Shown here piece after piece: positions 9,677-20,488 of a DNA stretch of 38,768 nucleotides. Every line of letters starts with the position of its first letter. Positions within the stretch are counted from its first letter, which is position 1. The position numbers were made by a program, and so were the translations under genes. The notes beneath the pieces were generated by a model. That model searched no databases. It saw nothing but the letters and a program-made list of their open reading frames with translations, and was not told the DNA's origin. Source of the stretch: Plicaturopsis crispa FD-325 SS-3 (lineage: Eukaryota > Basidiomycota > Agaricomycetes > Amylocorticiales > Amylocorticiaceae); assembly GCA_000827205.1 (NCBI GenBank), contig KN832565.1, forward strand, positions 105,272-144,039, written 5' to 3'.

Positions 9677-11731
9677 TCATGAGCTGGAGTGCTCTGCTGC
9701 TGCGGCTTCCACCATCGCACGCAGGCCATTCATCCGAGGCACAAAGTTTGCGGCGAACTTGTCCGGGTGGACGTTCGAACCATCGCTGGTAGCATATGTG
9801 TCGATCGGGTGCGCTGGGTCTTGCGATATGTGAAACGCCCATAGGATCATGGCGGTGTTCAAGAAGAGGGATCGATTGGCCAGATGTAAACCGGGGCAAA
9901 CCCTGCAATCAAGATTAATATCGTTATCGAATCAAAAGAGGCTGGGGCGCAGATTAAAACCACGGGGACACGGAGCGGGACCACACGCACCGTCGCCCGA
10001 ATCCGAAATTGTAGAACTTGGGATCCTCCTGCACCTGACCGTTTTTGTCAAGCCAGCGACCTGGATTGAATGTCTCTGGGTCGGGATACACGTCCGGATC
10101 CCGCGAAATTGCCCTATGCGTGAGACGTTAGTACATCCTCGTTATGAGTGCGGAGGCCGATTAAGCGTTGCTCACCAGTGATTTCCCATAACGGTTACAC
10201 CTTTCGGGATCCTATAGCCCTCCTGTCCATCGGTCAATTTACCGTAAATGCATTTGCTCATACGATAAGCCGGCATACCCATACGACGTCTTCCATAGCA
10301 CGGTGGGCGAATCCAGGAGCGCTCACTGGTCGCCACCTGTACGATTCCAGAACAAACGCCGTCACTTGCGGTAAGGATTTGCGATCCTCAAACGTTGGCA
10401 CTGGGTTGGTTAGTTCGCAGAACCCAGCGGCTGCTGGAAGTCACGTACGTCGACCTCTTCCAACGACGCGGTCGAGCTCTTCCTGTACCCGTGCCTGCGC
10501 GTCGGGGTAGCACGCCGCAGCCATTATCGCAAAGCTGATGCCCGCCGCCGTCTGGAAGATACAAGTCAGCTCTATCGCCACAGTCCCGTACTTAGCGGGG
10601 TGTAAGTAAGCATGTAACGTACTGTGTCGCTTCCTGCCCCAAACATGCTTCCGGCGAGGTACGCACTCTCTTCGTCGCTGAGGCCAAATTCGGCCTGCCG
10701 CTCGATCAAGTACCGCGCGAAACACTCTTGTTCTCGGCCATTTGCCTGCCCCACGTATCAAAGAAGGGGGCAGTAAGCAGCAGGTTGCACGCATTCGTGC
10801 TCTTCAGCTTACCATGTCCTCCTTAACGCCGTCGAACAGCCCCTGGAACAGCGCCGCCTCCTCGCGCCGCCACTCTTTGAGCTCCCGGACGCCCGTCCCC
10901 CAGGGTATATACCGCAGCGCGGGGATAAGGTCGATCCAGTACGCGCCGATCCGCGTGGTCGAGTTTAGCCGCGCGAGGCCTCGGCCGACTTTCTCGATGG
11001 TCGGGGAGCCGAGCGGCGCAGGCGAGGGGTGGGCGTACGTGACGGTCATGATCGTCGACGCGGCGTAGCGCCGCGCGTGGACGTTGTGCTCCGCGGGGTC
11101 GTTCAGGATATCGAGCAGGAGTGTCACCGCGTTCGTCGTGACGATCGGTTCGTACCGCGTAGCCATCTTCGGCTGGAGGTTCGCGTGCAGGGCCCTGCGT
11201 GTGTGAGGGGCGCGGTAGGCAAGGATGGGATGGTGCTCACTTGCGGTACTGCCAGAATTTCTTAGCGTCGGGCCCACTTGGGCTCATGAGGAGTATGCGC
11301 ATCCCCCCGCTGAGCACCTCTCCCCCTGCGACGCTTCGGGGCCTGTCAGCTAGCTTGGCACCGTTCCTCTCCATGATCTCTATTGCGGCTCGATGGCGGC
11401 CGATGATAACAGTATACCGTGTGAACGGCCCCAGGTATGGCCCCCGTCGGATGATGAAGATAGGGCCATAAGTCGCTGTGTACTCTGTGAACAAATGCCA
11501 CGCACTAGCATACGAACGTCAAGTCGTATGAGCAAAGATGCCAACGCAGCATGTCTCAAGTACTGTGACGCACCGCGGGGTGAGCACATGTCCAAAGAAC
11601 CAATGTGCGGGCGGACTGGGTGGGAGAGGCAGGCTTGACGTGGGCGAGCTCTTCCAATAAATGAGCACTGCGGTTGCGAGCACGGTCAGCACGCATGCAG
11701 ACAGCATCGACGGCGGTTCAAACAACGCCAT
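9677..11731 (-). CDS. Cytochrome P450 monooxygenase, microsomal
   Basis: Haem-thiolate monooxygenase of the endoplasmic reticulum; substrate unknown. Nine exons (11574-11731, 11241-11504, 10813-11194, 10623-10745, 10455-10551, 10279-10400, 10176-10222, 9991-10113, 9677-9902) join in frame to 513 aa. Visible in order: an N-terminal membrane anchor (about residues 9-25) followed by a proline-rich hinge (L-P-L-P-P-S-P-P); an I-helix oxygen-binding motif A-G-S-D-T-T (305-310, split by an intron); ExxR as E-S-Y-R (360-363); F-N-P-G-R-W; and haem loop F-G-F-G-R-R-V-C-P-G with ligand Cys441. All hallmark residues are present. It resembles basidiomycete clans usually labelled O-methylsterigmatocystin oxidoreductase-like, but I would not assign a CYP number. 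It sits between the lipase and the second reductase-like gene, all on the same strand. Confidence 0.93.
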
Positions 11732-11775
11732 AGTCGCTGGGAGTGTGAGCTGGGAGCTGTTCGAGCCATTGGCAA

Positions 11776-11782
11776 GCTATAA
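11776..11782 (-). promoter_or_regulatory. Possible TATA-like element of the P450 gene
   Basis: CTTATAG-type sequence on the minus strand about 48 bp upstream of the P450 ATG at 11731. A CCAAT pentamer lies just downstream of it, which is not the usual order, so this is a weak call. Confidence 0.3.
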
Positions 11783-12411
11783 GTACTCATGCTCGTGGGA
11801 TATGGGGCACGAGACAAAAGTATGTGCTTCCGACTCGGAGGAAGTGGGATAAAGCTTCTGAACAGAATGGCTTCGGGGATCAGCATGTTTACACACCATG
11901 TTCGTGCGTTTACAGAAATACGTACTCTTACATGATCCAGCGGGCGATTGAAAGTCCTGACAAAGACCAGAATCGACCGTCGGCCTTGTTTCGCAGCCCA
12001 TGAGGCAAAGGTTAGAAGATTTGGAGGAGACATGGCAGCTAAGCGGTCGGCGGTAGGGCCATATAAGGTAGGCTTACCTGCTAAGATGAGTTTACATCTT
12101 CACGCTTTCGGGGATAGTGCGAAGGCACAAGGAGTCTAAGAAAGTATACGCTGAATGCATAATATGTCAGTGTGAGCAAAAGCACTGAACATAATGGAGA
12201 CAAACGCACCACGCTAGAAAATGACAGAGAGAGGTATGACTCGTCAAAGAAGCTGCAGGGCAATTGAAGTGAATCCGAAGATGTTCGTCAATCAATCCTC
12301 GATTCTGTCAAGAATTGCTATTGTACAGCTAGGAACCTACTAATTCAATACACTTCCCATGCCATTTATGTTCGTCCGTTCGCTGCTACATAACTGTAGA
12401 GACCTTGACCT
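11783..12411. other. Intergenic stretch upstream of the P450 and downstream of reductase copy 2
   Basis: About 630 bp. A plus-strand CATATAAG near 12060 is TATA-like but has no convincing gene behind it. No other feature is recognised. Confidence 0.4.
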
Positions 12412-13888
12412 TCACAATGGCTCGATATTGGGAATGGGACCGACGGGTACGATGCGCGTCGGGTTGATCTACAGCAGCGTCAGCAAGTGAGCCATCCAGC
12501 ACGAAGAAATACATACGTTCGGATGCGACCAGTAGTAATGCGTCTTGATGTGGTCGAAATCCGTCGACTCGCGGAATGCGGGAACATTCCAATACAACTT
12601 CTTCATCCACCTATGCACAACAACAATTACAGCGTGAGCGACTCCGATAGCGAAAAGACAGATACGCACGAGTGGATGGCGGGGTACCCGTGGCGGATGG
12701 TGCGGATGTTGCACTTGAAGTGCCCGACGTAGACGGGGTCGAAGCGGATCTACGTGCATGTCGAATAGTGAGTCGTGAACATACACGAGCGGGGAGCACG
12801 CACGATAGTGACCCATAGCCGGATGTCGGCCTCCGTTAACGTGCCGCCCACGAGATAGTCCTTGCCCTGCAGGATCTTCTCAAGCCGATCGAGCGCGTCA
12901 AACACCTTTGCAACGTTCGTTTCATACGCCGCGGCGGACGTGGCGAAGCCAGATTTGTAGACGCCATCTAATGTGCAAGTTAGTAGCCGTACGCGTGTGG
13001 GGGGACGGGAACGTACTGTTCACGGAGTCGTACACCCATTCGTTGATCGAGTCGATCTCGGGGCGCAGGGCCTCGGGGTAAAAGTCTAGTGCGGCTTGCT
13101 CAGCGGGGATAAATTCGTTGAAGCCGTGGTTCAGCATGCGGATAATCTCGGAGCTTTCGTTGTTGACCTGTGGGGACGTGAGCGGGGGACGGCGGGGAAA
13201 TAAAAATCACCTACGATCGTGTGATTCTTTTTGTCCCAGAGGATGGGCACAGTGAACCTATGTCCATTATTCGCAAAGCTCAGCGGGCAATGCAATCTGC
13301 GCACCTTCCACCGTAGTCAGGGTCCGCTGCAGAACACGGTTCAGTAAGATTCGAGAAGAAATGCAATGCCTTACCCTTGAAGTAAAGATCGCGGACGTGC
13401 TCCGAGTTATACAATGGATCTACGTTTGCCCCCGGAAACTCGTCGACGTTGGCAAATGGCCAGCCCAGCGACCCCATGCGAGGAGACACGACGGTCACCG
13501 CTGAATGTCCGATAAGCCAAATGCATGAATACCGCTTCGTGTCAGCTCACGAATGATATCCTCCAGTCCCTTCAATTTTCTCACAACAAGCGTCCTCGTA
13601 GCCCACGCTGTTGAATTGCATGAGTCTCGGTTCTCTATGTAAACAGAATTTCAGAACTACTGACGGCAAGCGTACGAGACGTAGAGGTGGTACCGCTCTA
13701 CAGCGAGATCAGCGTACAGATGAATGCATTTTTGAATACTACGCACCCTTCTCTGGCTCAAATTTGTTCCCCTTCGCGATGAAGTCTCTGAACTGGGCGT
13801 CCGCACGCTTGAACGAGCCGTCTGGCTCGGTCTTCATCTTCGCGATATCCGACTGCAGCGTCGTGTCTCTCTGCGTTGCTGTGCTCAT
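12412..13888 (-). CDS. Glutathionyl-hydroquinone reductase-like protein (Ecm4/xi-class GST), copy 2
   Basis: Paralog of the plus-strand gene at 4821-6319, with the same eleven-exon structure: 13747-13888, 13665-13697, 13551-13607, 13375-13500, 13305-13326, 13215-13257, 13017-13167, 12804-12967, 12670-12749, 12517-12610, 12412-12468. Exons 2 to 11 have exactly the same lengths in both copies; exon 1 differs by one codon. The product is 322 aa. The active-site cysteine is Cys58 in C-P-W-A. The C-terminal family motif [11 protein letters not shown] is complete (His297, His302, Pro303), unlike copy 1, so this copy is the better candidate for the ancestral hydroquinone reductase activity. The two genes are in opposite orientation, with the lipase and P450 between them. 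Introns have diverged much more than exons, so the duplication is not recent. Confidence 0.92.
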
Positions 13889-14390
13889 CTTCCGCGTTAT
13901 AGTACTGGATCGGGTGCAGAAACGCGTCGACGGAGAGAGAGAGAGAGCGAAATTCGATGCCTGACCAATGCGGCGACCTTGAGAGCGTGCAGCATCTTGC
14001 GCGGGATTGCGCGAGAAAGGGGTCCTTACCTGGATCTGACTGTTGTTCCCACGGTCTACCCTGAGGCCTGAGGCTCGCGTCGACTGCCAATTGTCAATTT
14101 AAAGACACAATGTCTTCCGCCTCAACGACGTGCACAAGTACGCGTGCGTGCTCGAAGGAGTCGTAGAGAGAATAGTACGTGTCTCATTCTATCTGCATTT
14201 TCAGGCTGGCATTGGGCTGCTAATCCTGACACCGGGCAGGGATTTTTCTTCTTACAGGTGCCTGCGCATATAATTCGTGCAATGTCGAACCACTGCAAAA
14301 GGCATCGAAGGAGAATCTAATGCACAAGCCTGACGCTGCCACACCCATGCGAGCTACGCGGCTACCGTCTACGGCACACGGAAGACACGC
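13889..14390. other. Intergenic stretch upstream of reductase copy 2
   Basis: About 500 bp with a short GA run near 13938. No gene or clear promoter box is recognised. Confidence 0.4.
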
Positions 14391-15326
14391 TCACGATGCC
14401 GTCGCGCAACAACGAGGGGCCCTGTCCCAGATACTATCACCTGTCCGAACACCTTCCAGCCACGCCTGTGCCGAAATACTATCTTCCGGCCCACCCTCTA
14501 CATCTACGACGCATACGCCAGGCCAGCGCTCGCGTAACCCCGCTAGGGCCGCGAAATCCGCGTCTGTGTATTGCGCTCTTGTCGTCTCGTACAGCACGAG
14601 CACAAGGGTGCAGAGCGGCGCGCGGTGCAACGCCAGCACGTTGCCGCAGACCATTTCCAACCACTCGTGCCATGCATTCGGGCTCGTAGGCAGGGCTATC
14701 GCGAGGTGCGTGAGACGCGGGAGATGCGGGAGCAGGTCCATCGCGAAGTGGAGCACAATGGCAATCTCCTCGTCGCTTGTGTGCAACGCGTAGGACATGT
14801 GCGTGGTACGTGCAAGCACGCTGGGGTTAGTGTGTGGCAATGCACGGAGGCGCAGCACGACATCCGCGACGTGCACGGACGGCAGGAGCGTGAGGCGCAG
14901 GCCGCTGCTCGTTCTCCCTGGGATGGCGTCGGGAGGCCCCGCCACATGGTGGTCCCCGCAGGTGCTGTAGAGGAGGTGCAATGGGTCGATGGCAACGTCA
15001 ACGAGGCCAGTGAGTCGGCCGACTGCAAGCTCTATCCCGTGTTGTGCGGGAAGCCACAAACGACGCACCATTGCGCAGCTGTTGGCACTGTCCTGTGCAT
15101 GAAGCAGTGCCTCGTTGAATGCGTGCATTTGGCGTTCTGTCGAGAGAACAACATCCTCCAGGAGGCGGGGGTACGCTATTTTGCGTGTCCATGAGGAGAC
15201 GAGGCATAGCGCGAGTGCTGTGGGCTTCGACGAGGCCGCGGCGGCGTCGAGGATCATGATGATCAGTTCAGATGGCAATAGTGAGTGGTCCGTGGCTATG
15301 TGGTGGTTTGCCACCGACTTTGACAT
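14391..15326 (-). CDS. F-box-like uncharacterised basidiomycete protein
   Basis: An intron-free frame of 311 codons from the ATG at 15326 (M-S-K-S-V-A-N-H-H). The frame is open to an upstream ATG at 15422 (343 aa), but the extra residues look like untranslated sequence. Near the N-terminus is an F-box-like segment: L-L-P-S-E-L-I-I-M-I-L-D, then A-L-A-L-C-L-V-S-S-W and Y-P-R-L-L-E-D-V-V-L. This matches the pattern of a large basidiomycete family in which a short F-box is followed by about 250 poorly conserved residues. It differs from the M-H-H-C-L family in the rest of the window: no shared intron, no D-S-W tail. A function in ubiquitin ligation is inferred from the F-box only. Confidence 0.75.
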   Translation of the reverse strand: MSKSVANHHIATDHSLLPSELIIMILDAAAASSKPTALALCLVSSWTRKIAYPRLLEDVVLSTERQMHAFNEALLHAQDSANSCAMVRRLWLPAQHGIELAVGRLTGLVDVAIDPLHLLYSTCGDHHVAGPPDAIPGRTSSGLRLTLLPSVHVADVVLRLRALPHTNPSVLARTTHMSYALHTSDEEIAIVLHFAMDLLPHLPRLTHLAIALPTSPNAWHEWLEMVCGNVLALHRAPLCTLVLVLYETTRAQYTDADFAALAGLRERWPGVCVVDVEGGPEDSISAQAWLEGVRTGDSIWDRAPRCCATAS

Positions 15327-17164
15327 GGTCGTAGCCAATGCTGCTACGGTAACAATGTAGGGCTGTAACTTCGCGCTGGGTACTGTAAGTCCTGTGAAAT
15401 AGTCAGCATTTGTATGCAGCAAGTCAGGTTTCTAGTAGCGAGGAGAGGCGTGCCTATTTGAATCAATCGTATCCTATGCGAAAGTGCTGCGAGATGGTGG
15501 ATACATAGTATGTTACATAGGGTAAGAGGAAACCATTAATGCTCCGTGTCGGTTGATCCGCGGCATCTCCGACGTCCCACGTGGCTTCAGCCAAGTGAGG
15601 CTTGCCATGGATGCTCCTCCAAATCAACTCCAAATCGACTGCTCTGCAGTGTACATGCATACCTAGAACGCGGGGTCTACGATTGAACGCTTATAACCTA
15701 GCAGTGTATTGGCTCGCCCGGGCTATCGAACCTACGCGCGCTAAACTCAGTGCCAAACGCGATTCCCACCGTGCACACACAGTTGCGAGGCCCAATACGC
15801 TCTGCCTGCGCTCAAGTCCAAGAATGTTGGTCGGATGCTCCTCGCTTTGAAAGCTCGCACTGTGTCAACCCCGGGACTTCATTCCACAGCGATCTCCAGA
15901 AAGCACTAGTTATGCAACTCTGTCCTGACGACGTTGTTTCAGACATCCCGTGCATGCTTTTTTTCGGAGGATATACTCGCTATGCGGGTGGTGCGTACAT
16001 CCTCGCGTTTGATGACGACGATCGCCTATAACTTGCTTACTACCATAGACGCGATAAATACCTGTGGTCGACTGTGCTGAAGACCATAATGCCCGACTAT
16101 AGCCTGCGTCTTGCGACGCCTATCAAGATAATCGAGTGTGGCGCTAGCCGTGTCATCGCATCCGTGAGTTATCCATCCTTGGCCGCTCTTGTAGATGCTG
16201 AGTCTTCCTTGTTCCCGCAGCATTCCCGCCTTTCAGTTTCTATCCCTGCGACGGCAGCCGGGAAGTTTCCTCTTCGTGCGCCTTGCAGAAATTGCAGGTT
16301 GTAGCTACGTCAGATGCCTCAGCGGTGGGCAGTATGCGCTCTCCGCGACGACGTCAGCATGCCTTGCTGACTTGATTAGCGCTCGAGTGTCATCTGGCCG
16401 TTGTGCAACTTCCAGACGACGAGGTAAACAGATTATCCTAGACTAATATTGTAGAGACGCTAGCTCATTTTTTGCTCAAGGGCTCTCTGCTGGTGGTACG
16501 CAGGAGACGGAGTTGCGCTTGAGACGTCGAAGGGGAGGACGGTACTAGCACATGTGAGGCGCACGGAATGGTGTGTTTTTTGCATTGTGTCTTCAACGTG
16601 TTTCTATCTTAACTCACTGTCAGCAACATTTGCAGTGTTATATCTCACAACAACGACTCTCTTGGCTTCGCCATGCTCCACTGTCCTGATGATGTCCGCC
16701 TGAAAATTTTCGTGTCCTTTTCCCAAAGGATGGGCTGTGCGGTGGTGGCCCCGAGTACTTTTCTTCGTACCACCGCGCCTCCACTCTAATCGTCCCAACA
16801 CGTTTGAACTGGAGCTTCGACGTCTTATTTATCCTTCTGCGGCACCGATGTATCTGGTTCATCTCCAGGGGGTGCCTACGTCCATTTTGGAGCCACCCGG
16901 CATATAAACAGGGTTCGTGTTTTTGCTATACCAGGCTTGATGTTGCTCACGGCATAGGCGCAGGTTTATTTACAGTAACACGAGCCGTAGCTTTTCTTGC
17001 ACAGAGCGTGGAACATTCCTCTGAGCTTGCCTCGGAGTGCATGTCATGCGCATCACCGTGATTTCACCGCCGGGCACGATCGTGTGAGGTGAGCCAGGCG
17101 TCGCGAGCGCCTATCATCGTATGTACTAATTCGTCTCAACGAAGCCTGTCATTGAACATAACCG

Positions 17165-17330
17165 CCGTGCCTGTCCTCGGATCTGTGCGTGTATCCTCGA
17201 ATACGTTGGCACATCGCCTCGAGTCTGTTCCTCTCTAGCTGCGCTCCTCCTCGAATCTTCTGTGCATCTCCTCCGATTCGAAGCCCCTGCGCATCCTCGA
17301 ATCTGTTCGTATCAACTCGAACCTTATCGT
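17165..17330. repeat. Degenerate tandem array of a CCTCGAATC-type motif
   Basis: Seven or so variants of CCTCGAATC occur at irregular 18-33 bp spacing (about 17173, 17191, 17216, 17250, 17268, 17293, 17313), often with CTGTGCG/CTGTTC between them. Read on the minus strand it gives a loose peptide repeat (R-F-E-D-A-Q, R-I-G-G-D-A-Q, K-I-R-G-G-A-Q). It looks like an old, decayed minisatellite. Confidence 0.55.
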
Positions 17331-18129
17331 GGTGCATCGGATATGTCCGCACCTATGCTTGACACCCACTGCCGCACCATAGCAGATAATTGGATACTGC
17401 ACACAAACGGGCTGCGCGATCCAACCTGTTTCGCCTCACGCCTCGAGCCCGAAGTCGCATCGCGGACTATTCACCGCACGAAATGCCGCTACCTCATCTC
17501 CCCGCTCCACCATTTCGTAGCGATCACACACTCACAGACACTGCTTGTGCACGCTCGGTCATCACATATCGCGGAAGACGACTAGGAACATGTGACTGTC
17601 TTCGAGGCGCAGGTCGCTTGTTTCATCGCCGCCGTACATCCATTGATGGCCTTCCTTGCACGGTCAGCGCGTCCATCCGTTTGTTCTGACCCAGTATATT
17701 TACGCAGTACTTCCACGCAGTTCCCACCCCCAAAATTAGTCAGGTCGACGCTGCATATTCTGTGTCTCTCACATCTCAAATGCCTTGCGGGATACATCAT
17801 CTTTGTCCGCTGGCATCGGGGTCCTGATCAAGTTCTAGGTACATTACGCTCTAATCTTTCAAACCACGGTTTATTTCTGGCTCATACCTATTTCTACAGA
17901 TCAACTGCTTTCACCTTTTCGCCTGCTACGCCTGCCGATCAAATTCCATCCCATCTCGAGACGCCATTTTGTGCTCATCGTATCGGTATCGCGTACAGAT
18001 TCCTGGGAAATCCGCCACGCCGAGAAGCACTTGGCCGTTGACACCTCACGATGTTTGTCAGAACGATCACTGTCATTCGAGCGTCTCCTGTTTGAGGAAG
18101 CTCTACTGGATGCAAGTATTCTTGTTCGT

Positions 18130-18138
18130 GCCATATAT
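18130..18138 (+). promoter_or_regulatory. TATA-like box upstream of the DUF6534-type gene
   Basis: CATATATAC, about 100 bp before the candidate ATG at 18237. Confidence 0.4.
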
Positions 18139-18236
18139 ACGACGCTCATCATGCATACAGTTTCCCGTACTTCAGTTGCTGCCTTGTCTCTAGTCCTGTG
18201 TCCGCTTGCACTGTACTGTGCAAGCTGCTCGTGACA

Positions 18237-19975
18237 ATGGCGTCCTATCAGATCGATGCCCCTACGCGGGAAGAACTTGTTCTAGAGTGAGGATCATAAC
18301 CATCTCTCTGTCCACTGCAGCTGATTAAGTATTGTTCCTGTCATACGATGCTAGTGCTGGGCTTCTTTTTTCTCCTCGCCAATTCAGGTGTCCTAAGTTC
18401 ATTGATAGTTGTTGGGAGCCTTGTTTAGTGGAATCCTCCTAGGATGTCTCAGGTATGTCGCACGTCATGTGTGTATGCGAAGACGAGGCTAAAGATCCTA
18501 TTCGTACAGCGTGCAGCTTTGTGCGTATATTCTCCCCCTAGTGATTGCCAGTTCTGCACTTTTTTAACGACTCTCTCAAAGACATGTACTCCATGTCTAG
18601 TAGCGGTGACAGAGAAGGCTTAAAAGTTCTCGGCGAGTACAACATCTCGCTCATCTTGTAGTGATATCAATTTTCCGAAGCGGCCTATATTAACAAATGG
18701 TTTGGCATGCTCAGTTTACACTATGTATGTCATCGACCTCGCTGAAACCGCGATCACGATGTACTGTGCATGGCAACAACTTGTATGGTCACAAGGACCG
18801 TACGAAAGTCTTCCCGACTTCCTTTGGTCTGTGGGTGTATCGCAACTGCTTGCAGGTATCGGTAAGTTTCCATGTTTAGTGGTGCCATATATATGCAAGC
18901 TAATCTCCGCGCGCGCTGTTAGTGTCTTTCATGACCCAGTGTTTCTTTGCACGGTAAGTCTTGTCGTATCATCATGACTTAGATGGTGTTACATCTTGGA
19001 TCTTCGCTGGGACATCCGCAGAAGAATCTGGATCCTCAAGAATACATCGATCATGCGCAAGCTCGTCATTTGTATCGTCACGGTATATTCTTGAATAGGT
19101 TTCATCATATCTATCATATCTTCTGATGCAGTTATAGCTCGCAGTCACGCAATTTGCCTCGGTGGTGTCATTGACTGCTTTAATGGTACTTAACAGCTCG
19201 GTGAGTTGTACTAGTTTCTCCCATCTCCACATGGATTATTCTAAATTCCGTATTGCGGCGTTATACAGAATACAGAAGCACTGGACGCAGAAACCGCAGT
19301 AACAATTGTACGCTTCATGCTTTGCTGGCGTGCGTACTACTTTACAAATGTAATTTGCTTCTAGATGTGGCTCGCAGGAAGCTTTGTCTGTGATACCCTC
19401 ATTGCTGGGTCTCTCTTGCACACCGTACGCATATTCATAATTTGTATGGAAAAGCACTCATGCATCATGATAGACAAACTTTCTTGCAGCTTGTCAAAGC
19501 CCGCTCTGAAACACCAATCAAGAGAACTGCAACAATCCTCACAAAACTCATCACTGTGACGGTCCAAACCGGATTTATCACCGCCTTTGTGGCAGGCTTG
19601 CAGCTCGTCGCCTTCTTCCTCAGTGCGTACGCTGTCAACAACCAGTACCACATCATGTTTTCGTTTCTCCTCGGGAAGCTTTACTCAAATGTGCTTCTCG
19701 CGACTCTGAATGCGCGCACCGTCGCCGTCCGTGTCGTAGATAACGAAGTGGACACGGACTTGACGACGCAGTTGGGTCAGGGCATCGTGTTCAGGGCTGC
19801 GAGCAGCACTCGGGCAACAGGGCTTACTGGTGCACTTCAAGTTGTGAGCCACGCCATTGACAATGAACCCATCGAGGTCAGTTTCTCACGGATCCTATCC
19901 TGAGGGATTGTACTAATATTACCTTTTCAGACCTCAAAAGAGCATGCCGATGGACGTTTCCGAGTCTACGTCTGA
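18237..19975 (+). CDS. DUF6534-type multi-pass membrane protein
   Basis: An uncharacterised basidiomycete integral membrane family, thought to have about seven helices. I am confident of these exons, which join in phase: 18715-18861 (V-Y-T-M-Y-V-I-D-L-A-E-T), 18923-18953, 19022-19082 (R-R-I-W-I-L-K-N), 19138-19200, 19365-19424 (M-W-L-A-G-S-F-V-C-D), 19490-19876 (V-Q-T-G-F, then L-L-A-T-L-N-A-R, a family signature) and 19931-19975 (stop). An exon ending at 18632 (D-R-E-G-L-K-V-L) is joined by what must be a GC-AG intron. Further upstream, a V-Q-L-C-A-Y-I piece near 18510 and a start exon 18237-18286 (M-A-S-Y-Q-I-D-A) are plausible, but the exact first joins are unsure. The hydrophilic C-terminus is typical of the family. 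Function is unknown. Confidence 0.78.
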
Positions 19976-20488
19976 GGTCCCCCTCAGCATTCAGCGTCAA
20001 GCTGGCTGGACGCAGTCTGCTCTGTTTGTCTTTGTCCCAGAAGTTGTCCGTCATCTACTGTAACTCACGTATCGCTCATTCTAAAGTGTCTGCTTGCTCT
20101 GGGGTGCAGATAAAACTCTCGACCGACTGTTTTATGTACACGCTGCATCTGTACTGCAGACTGGCTACAAAAACGGATCTAAATATATGAAATTGAATGC
20201 ATTGGTACACCGTCCGCAGAACGCGAGAAGTGGAATCAGCCCTATATATATAGTGGTACTGTAAGCACTGGACTGTGCAGTCTTTTCATTGTTTAAGTGC
20301 ATGCAAGTTCCGTCTCCCAACTCCTCGAGTCCCTCTCCTTCATACTTTCATAGGTCAGTACACCATCCATCGCCCATCGTGCTATCCATCTTTCCAGACG
20401 AGACCATAAGTATGACATATAGAGTACATTGCGCCGAACTACACGGCAAAAACTTACAAAGCATCTTCTCGCGCAGATCGTCACTCTC
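19976..20488. other. Intergenic stretch
   Basis: About 510 bp downstream of the membrane-protein gene and of the convergent F-box gene. It contains CTATATATATAG near 20242, a strong TATA-like palindrome with no gene attached that I can support. Confidence 0.4.

Larger units (their letters stand above)
15423..18236. other. Long stretch without a recognisable gene
   Basis: About 2.8 kb in which I find no open frame with known motifs. ORFs near 16804-17061 and 17592-18041 have no family signature, and their reading frames are not supported by splice-linked neighbours. A CATATAAAC box near 16898 and a degenerate short tandem repeat at about 17165-17330 are the only structures seen. The region could hold a decayed gene or transposon. 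Confidence 0.45.

Noticed and set aside
16650-16672. A stretch reminiscent of the start of 5.8S rRNA (CTCTTGGCT)
   Set aside because: Similarity stops after about 17 bases and none of the conserved 5.8S core follows.
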